The notes under the pieces are model-generated. The model had not been told where the DNA came from, made no database searches, and was given only the letters and a program-made list of their open reading frames with translations. DNA of 64,000 bases. Origin: Paractinoplanes pyxinae. Lineage in GTDB: Bacteria > Actinomycetota > Actinomycetes > Mycobacteriales > Micromonosporaceae. Both the position numbers and the translations under genes were made by a program. The first letter of the stretch is position 1; each line of letters opens with the position of its first letter. The stretch lies in NCBI RefSeq assembly GCF_026626335.1, contig NZ_JAPNTZ010000010.1:62001-126000 (forward strand), in the 5' to 3' direction. Shown piece after piece: positions 50,460 through 58,269 of the stretch.

Positions 50460-51236
50460 GTGCCTGGGTCCGGATACCGCCGCCACCTCTACCGCGACGA
50501 CGCGGTCGTGCTGCGCGTGCAGAAGCTGGGCGAGAGCGACCGCATCATCACGCTGCTCACCCGGCGTCACGGCCGGCTGCGCGCGGTGGCCCGGGGCGTA
50601 CGCCGCACCACCTCGCGTTTCGGCGCCCGGCTGGAACCGTTCGGCCACATCGACCTGCAGCTGGCCGGCTCGCCCGAGGGGGTCGGCAGCAGCCTGCACT
50701 CGGTGAGCCAGGTCGAGGCGGTGGCGCTCTACGGCAAGGACTTCCTGGGCGACTACCCGCGCTACACGGCGGCCAGCGCGATCGCCGAGACGGCCGAGCG
50801 GCTGACCCCGGTCGAGCGGGAGCCCTCGCTGCGCCTGTTCCAGCTCACCCTGGGCGCGCTCAAGGCCCTGGCCAAGGGCGAGCACGCGGGCAGCCTGGTG
50901 CTCGACGCCTACCTGCTGCGCGGCATGGCCGTGGCCGGTTGGGCGCCCGCCATCACCGAGTGCGCGGTCTGCGGCACCCCCGGGCAGCACGGCGCCTTCT
51001 CGGTGCCGGCCGGCGGCGCGGTCTGCCCCGACTGCCGTCCGCCCGGCGCGGCCCACCCCAGCCCGGCCACGATCGGCCTGATGAGCGCGCTCACCGTGGG
51101 CGATTGGGCGGTGGCCGACGCCTCCGAGGCCCCGGTGCGCCGCGAGTGCAGCGGGCTGGTCGCCGCCCACCTGCAATGGCACATGGAGCGGGCGCTGCGC
51201 TCGCTGCCGCTGGTCGATCGACGGGAGAACCCATGA
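50460..51236 (+). CDS. recO: DNA repair protein RecO
   Basis: 258 residues from GTG. The N-terminal OB fold is YRDDAVVLRVQKLGESDRIITLLTRRHGRLRAVARGVRRTTSRFGARLEPFGHIDL. The C-terminal part has the zinc site CAVCGTPG...VCPDC (four Cys), as in many RecO proteins. RecO loads RecA with RecR on SSB-coated gaps. uppS follows with an ATGA overlap, and this recO-uppS pair is usual in actinobacteria. Confidence 0.94.
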   Translation: MPGSGYRRHLYRDDAVVLRVQKLGESDRIITLLTRRHGRLRAVARGVRRTTSRFGARLEPFGHIDLQLAGSPEGVGSSLHSVSQVEAVALYGKDFLGDYPRYTAASAIAETAERLTPVEREPSLRLFQLTLGALKALAKGEHAGSLVLDAYLLRGMAVAGWAPAITECAVCGTPGQHGAFSVPAGGAVCPDCRPPGAAHPSPATIGLMSALTVGDWAVADASEAPVRRECSGLVAAHLQWHMERALRSLPLVDRRENP

Positions 51237-52015
51237 CGCCGCGTCCACCCACCCCGCACATCAGCGGGGTGAAGCCGCCCGAGCTGCCCAAGGCCGCGCT
51301 GCCCAAGCATGTGGCGCTGGTCATGGACGGCAACGGCCGCTGGGCCAAGGAACGCGGCCTGTCCCGCACCAAGGGTCACGAACAGGGCGAGTACTCGCTG
51401 TTCGACACCATCGAAGGCGCCATCGAGCTCGGCATTCCCTATCTTTCGGCGTACGCGTTCTCGACCGAGAACTGGAAGCGGTCGCCCGAAGAGGTGCGCT
51501 TCCTCATGGGCTTCAACCGCGACGTCATCCGCCGCCGCCGCGACCAGCTGGTCGACCTGGGCGTCCGGGTGGTGTGGTCGGGCCGCCGGGGCCGGCTCTG
51601 GAAGAGCGTGATCAGCGAGCTCGAGACGGCCGAGCAGATGTCGCAGAAGAACAAGAAGCTCACCCTGCAGTTCTGCGTCAACTACGGCGGCCAGGCCGAG
51701 ATCGCCGACGCCACGGCCGCCATCGCCCGCGACGTGGCGGCGGGCAAGCTCGACCCCGGCAAGGTCAACGAGAAGACGATCGCGAAGTACCTCTACCACC
51801 CCGAGGTGCCCGAGGTCGATCTCTTCCTGCGGCCCTCGGGCGAGCAGCGTACGTCGAACTTCCTGCTCTGGCAGTCGGCCTACGCCGAACTGGTCTTCCT
51901 CGACACCCTCTGGCCCGACTTCGACCGCCGCCACCTGTGGTACGCCTGCGAGCTCTACGCCAGCCGAGACCGCCGCTTCGGCGGCGCCGTCCCCAACCCG
52001 GTCAGCCCGACGTGA
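51233..52015 (+). CDS. uppS: Isoprenyl (undecaprenyl/decaprenyl) diphosphate synthase, cis-type
   Basis: 260 residues. Substrate-binding VMDGNGRWAKERGLSRTKGHE (catalytic D32 of MDGNGRW), AYAFSTENWKR, LFLRPSGEQRTSNFLLWQSAYAELVFLDTLWPDF and the final RRFGG are all present and typical of cis-prenyltransferases. It makes the lipid carrier for peptidoglycan and wall polymers. Chain length cannot be decided from sequence alone. Coupled to recO upstream and to the histidine phosphatase downstream, which starts inside the stop codon. Confidence 0.95.
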   Translation: MTPRPPTPHISGVKPPELPKAALPKHVALVMDGNGRWAKERGLSRTKGHEQGEYSLFDTIEGAIELGIPYLSAYAFSTENWKRSPEEVRFLMGFNRDVIRRRRDQLVDLGVRVVWSGRRGRLWKSVISELETAEQMSQKNKKLTLQFCVNYGGQAEIADATAAIARDVAAGKLDPGKVNEKTIAKYLYHPEVPEVDLFLRPSGEQRTSNFLLWQSAYAELVFLDTLWPDFDRRHLWYACELYASRDRRFGGAVPNPVSPT

Positions 52016-52530
52016 GCCGCCTCTGGCTGGCGCGGCACGCCGAGGCGCGGCCCGACGAGATGGGGCTGACGGAAGCCGGCCGGCGGCAGGCCGCGCTGCT
52101 CGGCGAGCGCCTGGCCGGCGCCGGCATCAAGCGCATCAGCCACAGCCCGCTCCCGCGCGCGGTCGAGACCGCCTCGATCGTGTCCGCCGCCCTGCCCGGG
52201 GTCCCGGTCGTGGCGGCCGGCGAACTGACCGACTCCGACCCCACCGACGACCCCGCTGCCGCCGAGGCGATGGTGGCGCGCTTCGCCGACCCACCGGCCG
52301 ACGAGCTGTGCATCACCCACATGTTCCAGATCGGCTGGTTCGTGCGCGCCGTGCTCGACGCGCCGGCCGCCCGGTGGGCCGCGCTCAACTCGGCCAACAC
52401 CGGCGTGACCGTGCTGCGCTGGAGCTCGAACCCGGGCGTCCCGGTGTCACCCCTGGTCTTCAACGACCTGACCCACCTGCCGGCCGAGTTGCGCTGGACG
52501 GGTTTCCCGCCCGAACTGCAAGTGCCCTGA
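52012..52530 (+). CDS. Histidine phosphatase family protein
   Basis: 172 residues from GTG overlapping the uppS stop. RHA motif at residues 8-10 (WLARHAEARP), SPLPRAVETASIV with the second Arg, and CITHMFQIGWFVRAVLD with the second catalytic His near 102. Short, single-domain phosphoglycerate-mutase-like enzyme; substrate unknown. Last gene of the recO-uppS operon. Confidence 0.85.
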   Translation: MSRLWLARHAEARPDEMGLTEAGRRQAALLGERLAGAGIKRISHSPLPRAVETASIVSAALPGVPVVAAGELTDSDPTDDPAAAEAMVARFADPPADELCITHMFQIGWFVRAVLDAPAARWAALNSANTGVTVLRWSSNPGVPVSPLVFNDLTHLPAELRWTGFPPELQVP

Positions 52531-52680
52531 CGGCTTCGCTTCGCTGGCTCGGGGCGTCGGCACCACGGAAGCGTGCCGATGTGGGTGTGGAGCAGCGGAC
52601 CGGCTACGAGTGGCGCCATCTCGAGGCGAGGACGTCGCGCCGGGCCTACGAGCGGGCCCGGCAACGCGAGCAAAGTGCGA

Positions 52681-53030
52681 CTAGGTTCTGTCCCGCGGAT
52701 CATGTCCGTCGGGGACGGCGCGTAGCCAGTCGAGCATTTCGACCAGGTCGACGGTGGCTTGGTAATTGACGCCAAGTCGGTCGAATCTGGTAGCCAGTCC
52801 GCGTCAGTGTTTGCGCCGGTTGAAGCCGCGTTCGACCTGGTTACGATGGCGGTAGGCGGCAGAGTCGAAGGCGGTTGGACGGCCGCCGAGAGCCGCGGCG
52901 TTTCCGGTTGGCAATCTGATCGTTGGGCTCCGGGATCGTCGCGCGGATCCGCTTACCACGTAGGGCTTGGCGGTTCGCCCGTGACGAGTACGCCTTGTCA
53001 CCGGTGACTGATCCGCGGGACAGAACCTAG
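52681..53030 (-). mobile_element. Decayed IS5-family element with perfect inverted ends
   Basis: A 350-bp element bounded by perfect 22-bp inverted repeats (52681-52702 and 53009-53030, starting CTAGGTTCTG and ending CAGAACCTAG). Only the C-terminal third of an IS5-type transposase remains, on the minus strand. The right end is joined directly to mid-transposase sequence, so the 5' part was deleted internally. Such a structure could still be moved by an intact transposase elsewhere. CTAG at both ends fits target preference of this group. Confidence 0.85.
52703..53008 (-). pseudogene. IS5-family transposase remnant (C-terminal part)
   Basis: Reading the minus strand, GDKAYSSRANRQALRGKRIRATIPEPNDQ runs in one frame, then one base is missing, and GRPTAFDSAAYRHRNQVERGFNRRKH continues in another. 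A TGA stop replaces the Trp codon usual after FNRLKxW. LATRFDRLGVNYQATVDLVEMLDWL follows. The E in NQVERGFNR would be the third DDE residue. The first two acidic residues are lost with the 5' part. Confidence 0.8.
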
Positions 53031-53214
53031 GCGGTGCGGCGTTCTCGGCCGGGGTTGCTCCGGGAATGCCGGTCTACTTCTGTGACCCCCCGCAGCCCGT
53101 GCCAACGCGGCAGCAATGGCCCAGCACACACCCGAAGACTGGCCACTGTCGCAGCCGAACTCAGCGGACGCCCGCGCATGACGCTCGGCCTGGGGCCTCC
53201 AGCCGAGCGTCTGG

Positions 53215-53955
53215 CTAAGCCACTGAACTCCGACGGTGTTGCAGCCCCTCTCGGGAACCGCCGGGCGGTGGGGTCTGAGCGTCGGAGAGCAGGATGTCGA
53301 CGGTAGCGTCCACGTCGGATAGGTCGGGCAGCACGGCGTGGGCGCCGGCCAGGGCCAGGTCGGCCATTTTGACCTTGCCGGTGGCCACGGCCACGGCGAA
53401 GGCGCCGTTGGCCAGGGCGGCGGTCACGTCGTGGCCGGTGTCGCCGATGACGACCGGGCGGAAAGGTTCGCTGTATTTGGCCTCGGCCCGTTCCAGGCTG
53501 CGCCGCACCAGGGTGGCGCGCACGCTGTCGTCGGTGCCGTAGCCGCCGACCTCGGCGTCGAACGCGTCGGTCAGCTCGAATGCGGCCAGCTTGGCCGCCG
53601 CCACGTCGGGGTGGTTGCCGGTCACCAGTGTCTGCACGACCTCGGGGTCGTCGCCGAGGCGGGCCAGCACTTCGCGTACGCCGGGCATGAGGGCGCCCTG
53701 CTCGGCGAACAGATGCTTGACGCGGTGGATCTGGGCCACGTACAGGGGAAAGAACTTCTCAGGCGAACCGTCGGTGACCCCGTGCGTGGCGAAGACCTCG
53801 GCGCAGATGTCCATGTCGGTGCGGCCGCCGAAGTTCGGGGTCTCGCGCCAGGCGACGCCGGTCAGTTCGGTGAAGGCGGCTTTCCAGGCCATCGTCGTGA
53901 CCCCGCCGCCTCGCAGCAGGGTGTAGTCGATGTCCCACATGATCAGGCGTCTCAT
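53215..53955 (-). CDS. HAD-superfamily hydrolase
   Basis: 246 residues. Motif I is MWDIDYTLLRGGG (D8 and D10), motif II is TLVTGNHPDV and motif IV is PVVIGDTGHDVTAALANGAFAVAVATG. A cap insert follows the first motif (TTMAWKAAFTELTGVAWRETPNFGGRTDMDI), type C1, as in phosphoglycolate phosphatase-like enzymes. Substrate unknown. Start ATG 53955 overlaps the stop of the thiamine-binding gene (ATGA). The C-terminal tail (DAQTPPPGGSREGLQHRRSSVA) is extra, and the gene stops near the IS remnant. Confidence 0.85.
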   Translation of the reverse strand: MRRLIMWDIDYTLLRGGGVTTMAWKAAFTELTGVAWRETPNFGGRTDMDICAEVFATHGVTDGSPEKFFPLYVAQIHRVKHLFAEQGALMPGVREVLARLGDDPEVVQTLVTGNHPDVAAAKLAAFELTDAFDAEVGGYGTDDSVRATLVRRSLERAEAKYSEPFRPVVIGDTGHDVTAALANGAFAVAVATGKVKMADLALAGAHAVLPDLSDVDATVDILLSDAQTPPPGGSREGLQHRRSSVA

Positions 53956-54251
53956 TCGCTGAGGGCCCGTTCGATGTGCTCGACCTTGGCGTCGAGGGCA
54001 CCGGTGACGCCGGGACGCACGTCGGCCTTGAGCGAGACGCTGACCCGGGGCGCGTGCGCGGCCACCGCGTCGACGGCCTGCTTCACGACGGCCATCACCT
54101 CGTCCCACTCACCCTCGATGGTGGTGAACATGGCGTCCGTGCGATTGGGCAGCCCGGAGGCACGCACCACGCGCACCGCCTCGGCCACGAGATCACCGAC
54201 GGAGTCACCGACGCCCAGCGGCGTCACAGAGAAAGCAACCAGCACGATCAC
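53952..54251 (-). CDS. Thiamine-binding protein, MTH1187/YkoF family
   Basis: 99 residues. VIVLVAFSVTPLGVGDSVGDLVAEAVRVVRASGLPNRTDAMFTTIEGEWDEVMAVVKQAVDAVAAHAPRVSVSLKADVRPG covers the complete MTH1187-type ferredoxin-like domain, which binds thiamine or HMP in some members. Start GTG 54251 or 54245 cannot be separated. It is coupled to the HAD phosphatase gene by an ATGA overlap, so a phosphatase acting on a vitamin B1-related phosphate is plausible but not shown. Confidence 0.8.
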   Translation of the reverse strand: MIVLVAFSVTPLGVGDSVGDLVAEAVRVVRASGLPNRTDAMFTTIEGEWDEVMAVVKQAVDAVAAHAPRVSVSLKADVRPGVTGALDAKVEHIERALSE

Positions 54252-54516
54252 ATAGTCGCAGTTCCGACCCGCTTCCCGGCAAGCCCCGGCGGCCAGTCTC
54301 ATCGAGAACACGAGGAGGGATGAGAGCGCTCTCACGCGACCTTTGTGCAGCTCACGGTGCATCGGGACGCGGCCTGATGTGAGGCGAACAGGATCGCGCT
54401 CCCGCGAGGAATTCGAGATGTACCTATGTTGCATCCTCATGGTCGAGTGACTAGCCTTGTCCCATATCAACTAGGCGCATGAAGCACCCGGGCTACCGTG
54501 AAGGGAAGTGGAGCGG

Positions 54517-54738
54517 ATGGAGACCTTGGTGGAAAAGATCCAAGTGGAGGTGGACGCCGCAGTGCTGGCCGAAGCCGCGAAGGAGTTGGGCACCGAGACC
54601 AACGAAGAGACCGTCAGCACGGCAATTCGCGAGGCTGTCGCAAGGGCTCGCCGCATGAAGGCCCTCGACGAACTGGTAGAGGAAGCCCAGAGCGGTGCGC
54701 TCGACGAGATGCTCGACAAGAGGAACTACCGCCGATGA
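54517..54738 (+). CDS. vapB: VapB-type antitoxin
   Basis: 73 residues. Start ATG 54517 preceded by GTGGAG; an in-frame GTG 54508 has its Shine-Dalgarno too close. It reads METLVEKIQVEVDAAVLAEAAKELGTETNEETVSTAIREAVARARRMKALDELVEEAQSGALDEMLDK. The pattern (strand, helix, TNEETVSTAIREAV) is that of MazE/VapB-type ribbon-helix-helix antitoxins in actinobacteria. The C-terminus would wrap the toxin. Its stop overlaps the vapC start, typical of a type II pair. Confidence 0.85.
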   Translation: METLVEKIQVEVDAAVLAEAAKELGTETNEETVSTAIREAVARARRMKALDELVEEAQSGALDEMLDKRNYRR

Positions 54739-55160
54739 ACGACGTCAAGTATCTGGCCGACACCAGCGCGGTGGTTCGCATCCTCCGTAGCCAAGAACTG
54801 CTCGCCCACTACGTCGACTCTATCGGCGACGGCGCTGTTGCGGTCTGTGCTATTACCGAGCTTGAGCACTACTTCGGAGTGCGGTCCAAGGCTGACCACA
54901 AGCAGCAAGTGGCCAGGCTGCGCGAGACGTTCAGCTGGGTGGTGATGCCACAGCACGTCTTCGAGCAGGCGGCCGAGGTGCAGGTGGCGATGATCGAGAG
55001 AGGAACGCATCGGTCGGCGGGACCTATCGACTTGCTGACGGCGGCGACCGCTCAGCGGCACGGTCTCGGGCTGCTGCACTACGACGCTGACTTCGAACAG
55101 GTCGCCGCCGTCACCGGTCAGCCAACCCAGTGGGTGGCGAAGCCGGGATCGATCGATTAG
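54735..55160 (+). CDS. vapC: VapC-type PIN-domain ribonuclease toxin
   Basis: 141 residues. PIN domain with acidic residues at D9 (LADTSAVVRIL), E in ITELEHYFG (about 43), D in AGPIDLLTAATA (about 99) and D in LLHYDADFEQVAAVTG (about 118). All four expected metal-binding positions are filled, so it is probably active on RNA. VapC toxins usually cut tRNA or rRNA. Co-translated with the antitoxin. Codon use is less GC3-biased than neighbours, which hints at recent transfer. Confidence 0.9.
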   Translation: MNDVKYLADTSAVVRILRSQELLAHYVDSIGDGAVAVCAITELEHYFGVRSKADHKQQVARLRETFSWVVMPQHVFEQAAEVQVAMIERGTHRSAGPIDLLTAATAQRHGLGLLHYDADFEQVAAVTGQPTQWVAKPGSID

Positions 55161-55172
55161 GGCACTGCCAGG

Positions 55173-55841
55173 TCAGCGCTTGGCTTCGGACAGGGCCTGG
55201 CGAATCTGGTCGGCGCTGGCGGGAGTGCCGGCCTCAACTCCGTACTCGCCGTAGGGCGGGCCGTAGACCGGCGTGCCCGGCTCCTGGCGCCAGCTGTCGG
55301 CCAGGGTTCCGGCGTCGACCGCGTCGTAGCCGATCTTGTCGAGGAATTCCGTTGCGGTCTGCTTGGCGGCCGCGTCGTCGCCTGCGATGGGCAGGGCCGA
55401 GCGGTCGGCCGCACCGGCCGGGCGGGACAGGTTGGCCAGGTGCCCCGAGTAGAGGTTGTTGAAGACCTTGACCACCTTCGCCGAGCCCAGCGCCTCTTGC
55501 TCGAGCTGCGCGCTGGTCTTCTCGCCCTTGTCCAGTGCCTCGAAGTTGCCGTCGCGCTGCGGGTAGTAGTTGTTGGTGTCGAGCACCACCTTGCCCGCCA
55601 GTTCGGCCACCGGCAGCTGCGGGAAGGCCTTGAACGGCACGCTCACCACCACGATGTCGCCGGCCGCCGCTGCCTCGGCCGCGGTCGCCGCCTTCGCGTG
55701 CGCACCGAGGTCATCAACAAATTCCCTCAGGGTTTCGGGACCGCGGGAATTGCTCACCACCACGTCGTAGCCGGCCGCGACCGCGAGCCGCGCCACCGTG
55801 CCGCCGATGTTCCCGCTACCGATGAATCCGATCGTCGTCAT
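55173..55841 (-). CDS. NADPH-dependent F420 reductase-like protein
   Basis: 222 residues. Rossmann motif MTTIGFIGSGNIGGTVARLAVAAGYDVVVSNSRGPETL and the NADP-binding loop SNSRGPE. DIVVVSVPFKAFPQLPVAELAGKVVLDTNNYYPQRDG is the next block. It resembles F420-dependent NADP reductase and related NAD(P)-binding proteins often called NADP oxidoreductase coenzyme F420-dependent. Whether it truly uses F420 is unknown. Two Met-free segments at the C-terminus give a lid-like region (PGTPVYGPPYGEYGVE). Divergent from an aldo/keto reductase gene, 124 bp gap. Confidence 0.82.
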   Translation of the reverse strand: MTTIGFIGSGNIGGTVARLAVAAGYDVVVSNSRGPETLREFVDDLGAHAKAATAAEAAAAGDIVVVSVPFKAFPQLPVAELAGKVVLDTNNYYPQRDGNFEALDKGEKTSAQLEQEALGSAKVVKVFNNLYSGHLANLSRPAGAADRSALPIAGDDAAAKQTATEFLDKIGYDAVDAGTLADSWRQEPGTPVYGPPYGEYGVEAGTPASADQIRQALSEAKR

Positions 55842-55965
55842 GACGGCGACAACCTCGGTTGCCCGCGCATCATTCCGTGATTAACAAGCTAGCAAAGGTG
55901 TGTATAAACCGGTATCGAGCGGACGGCCGAGTGCCCGCCTTCCCAAAACGTCCTAGCGTTCCGGC

Positions 55966-56853
55966 GTGACTACCGCACACGCCGCCGGCACCTGGAAGCT
56001 CGGCGATCAGGTCATCAACCGCATGGGCTTCGGCTCGATGCGGCTCACCTCGAATCCCGATCGCGACGTCGCCATCCGCGTCCTGCGCCGCGCCGTCGAG
56101 CTCGGCGTCGACCACATCGACACCGCCGCCTTCTACGTGACCCCCGGCGGCATCATCGACAGCGGCAGCGGCCCGCGACGGTATGCCACCGAATTGATTC
56201 GAGAGGCCCTTTTCCCGTACGACAATGTGGTTGTCGCCACGAAGGTCGGCCCGGGCCTGACGCCGACCGGCGACTGGGAAACCGCCACCACACCGGCCGA
56301 GCTGCGCACTCAGGTGGAGGAGAATCTGCGCCGGCTGGGCATGGACCGCCTCGACCTGGTCAACCTGCGCCTGACCAGCCGCACCGCGCCAGTCGCCCCC
56401 CGCTTCGAGGCCCTGGCTGCCCTGCAGCAGGAGGGCCTGATCCGCCACCTGGGCATCTCGAACGCCACCCTGGCCCAGATCGACGAGGCCGCCGCGGTCG
56501 CCCCGCTCGTCTGCGTCCAGAACAGTTTCGCCGTCGACCTGCGCCGGGACGAGGCGATGCCCCGCATCCTGGAGGAGCGGGGCATCGCGTTCGTCCCATT
56601 CTTCGCCATCGCCGGCCCCGGACGTGAGGACGGCCCAACCGCCAACACCCATCACGCCGTACGCGAAATAGCCGCAACCCACCACGTCAGCGAGCACCAG
56701 GTCCGTCTGGCCTGGACGCTCCACCAGGGCAGCAACGTGCTAGCCATCCCCGGCACCGGCGACGAGCAGCATCTGCTGGACAACATCGCCGCCGGCGCCA
56801 TTCGCCTGAGCGGTGAGGATCTGGCCTGGCTGTCAGGAACGGAGCAGGGCTGA
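55966..56853 (+). CDS. Aldo/keto reductase
   Basis: 295 residues from GTG. AKR barrel: MGFGSMRLT, HIDTAAFY (catalytic Asp and Tyr), NVVVATKVG (Lys), then RLDLVNLRLTSRT, where the His typical of AKRs is replaced, as in the E. coli YdbC-type group. GLIRHLGISNATLAQIDEA and LAWTLHQGSNVLAIPGTGDEQHLLDN (NADPH-binding) follow. Substrate unknown. 3' end overlaps the convergent MTHFR gene by 21 bp. Confidence 0.87.
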   Translation: MTTAHAAGTWKLGDQVINRMGFGSMRLTSNPDRDVAIRVLRRAVELGVDHIDTAAFYVTPGGIIDSGSGPRRYATELIREALFPYDNVVVATKVGPGLTPTGDWETATTPAELRTQVEENLRRLGMDRLDLVNLRLTSRTAPVAPRFEALAALQQEGLIRHLGISNATLAQIDEAAAVAPLVCVQNSFAVDLRRDEAMPRILEERGIAFVPFFAIAGPGREDGPTANTHHAVREIAATHHVSEHQVRLAWTLHQGSNVLAIPGTGDEQHLLDNIAAGAIRLSGEDLAWLSGTEQG

Positions 56854-57762
56854 CACCTCGCGGGCCAGTTCGGTCGACGCCTCGATCTCGGCCTTGCGGA
56901 TGGAGACGCTTTCGATGTTGAAGCCGTAGGGCATGCCGAGGCGTTCGCAGAAGGCTTTCAGGTCTTCGGCGATGCCCAGGGCCTCGCGGCGGGAGGTGGC
57001 CAGCGGATCGGGCGACTCGAGCAGCTCGGTGGCCAGCCACGGCGGGACCTGCACGCCCAGCCAGCCCAGGAACTCGAGCGTCTTGGCCGAGCCGCACAGC
57101 GACAGCGTGAAGATGAGCGGGCGCGGGGTGATGCCGGCCTCGCGGCACGCGTAGAAGTAGTCGGAGACCAGGTTCTTCGTCTCGTTGAGGTCGTACACGA
57201 CCTGGGAGATGAAGAACGTACAGCCGCGCTCCTGCTTGGTCAGCATGCGCAGGTGCTCGTCGCCGTGGCGGGCGTGGCGCTCGCCGATCACCACGGCCCC
57301 GAGCGGCAGCAGCGGGCGCACGTCGGCGTGCAGTTGCTGAGCCCGGCGCAGCGAGGTCTGCACGGGTTTGCCGCCGGAGGACGCGCCGACGAAGACGCCC
57401 AGGGTGCGCGAGGTGTCGGCCGTGGCGAGCCAGCCGCGCAGGTCGTCCTCGGTGTATTTGCCGACGCAGCGGTAGATCACCGTGGGCCGGTCCCAGTCGC
57501 CGAGGTGGTCGGCGTGATACGCGGCCGGGTCGAGCGTCGGCAGGTACGGGAACGGGCGTTCCTCGGCGACGCGGTCGGACTCGTCGTCGATGTCGTAGAG
57601 GATCAGACCGTCGAGGTCCAGGCCGGACAGCCGGCGCACGGTGACCTCGGCGATCTCTTTGACCCGCTCGGGGGCGGTGGCGCGGCGCGGCGGGGTGATG
57701 CTGAACAGCATCACCCCGCCCTGCGACCCGGCGAGCTTGGACTGCAGCGAGTTACGAGACAC
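56833..57762 (-). CDS. Methylenetetrahydrofolate reductase-like protein
   Basis: 309 residues from GTG. MTHFR barrel patterns: GGVMLFSITPPRRATAPERVKEIAEVTVRRLSGLDLDGLILYDI, LVSDYFYACREAGITPRPLIFTLSLCGS and GVQVPPWLATELLESPDPLATS. QERGCTFFISQVVYDLN resembles the QxxFD region. In comparison with MetF, the N-terminal catalytic Glu region is diverged, so it may belong to the MTHFR-like side branch. Substrate not certain. Convergent with the AKR gene. Confidence 0.75.
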   Translation of the reverse strand: MSRNSLQSKLAGSQGGVMLFSITPPRRATAPERVKEIAEVTVRRLSGLDLDGLILYDIDDESDRVAEERPFPYLPTLDPAAYHADHLGDWDRPTVIYRCVGKYTEDDLRGWLATADTSRTLGVFVGASSGGKPVQTSLRRAQQLHADVRPLLPLGAVVIGERHARHGDEHLRMLTKQERGCTFFISQVVYDLNETKNLVSDYFYACREAGITPRPLIFTLSLCGSAKTLEFLGWLGVQVPPWLATELLESPDPLATSRREALGIAEDLKAFCERLGMPYGFNIESVSIRKAEIEASTELAREVSALLRS

Positions 57763-57783
57763 GGGCCCAGCGTAGAGAAGGGG

Positions 57784-58269
57784 CTAGGCGTGGTCGGCGC
57801 AGCAGGGGGTCGGATCCCGCGTTTCGAACGGCACCAGGGTCCCGCCCACAGCGGGCATGGTCACCAGAACGAGTTCGCCGTCCCGGAACTGGGGCCGGAC
57901 GAAGTCGCGCGTGTCGAGCTTCAACGCCGGGTCGGCCACGCCGGAGCCCAGCACCTCCACCCGGTCGATCGCGCTGCGGTCGAGCACTTCCTGCACCGTG
58001 AGCGTGCCCGTCAGTTCGGACGAGCCGCCGAAGACGACGGCCCGGCCGAACTTCCCGCTCGCCGCCTCGTCGGCGGCGGCCTGCAACTCGGCCGGCGTCT
58101 CGCCGAACCCGCCGACCAGGCTGATGGCCACGTGCGGGAACGGCGAGCCGACCAGGTGCGTGCAGGCCAGTGACGGCACCGGGTCGAGCGACAGGATCCA
58201 GTGATCCGCGGCGCTCACCTCCCGGTGCCCCAGCGAGACCCCGACGGGGGTCGAGCGGTACAGGGTCAC
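57784..58269 (-). CDS. Hypothetical protein coupled to the PHP gene
   Basis: 161 residues from GTG, its start overlapping the stop of the PHP gene by 4 bases. Compact, with repeated beta-type sequence: VSAADHWILSLDPVPSLACTHLVGSPFPHVAISLVGGFGETPAELQAAADEAASGKFGRAVVFGG. The C-terminal DFVRPQFRDGELVLVTMPAVGGTLVPFETRDPTPCCADHA ends with CC. Not recognised. Coupling suggests a role with the PHP-domain protein. Confidence 0.6.
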   Translation of the reverse strand: MTLYRSTPVGVSLGHREVSAADHWILSLDPVPSLACTHLVGSPFPHVAISLVGGFGETPAELQAAADEAASGKFGRAVVFGGSSELTGTLTVQEVLDRSAIDRVEVLGSGVADPALKLDTRDFVRPQFRDGELVLVTMPAVGGTLVPFETRDPTPCCADHA

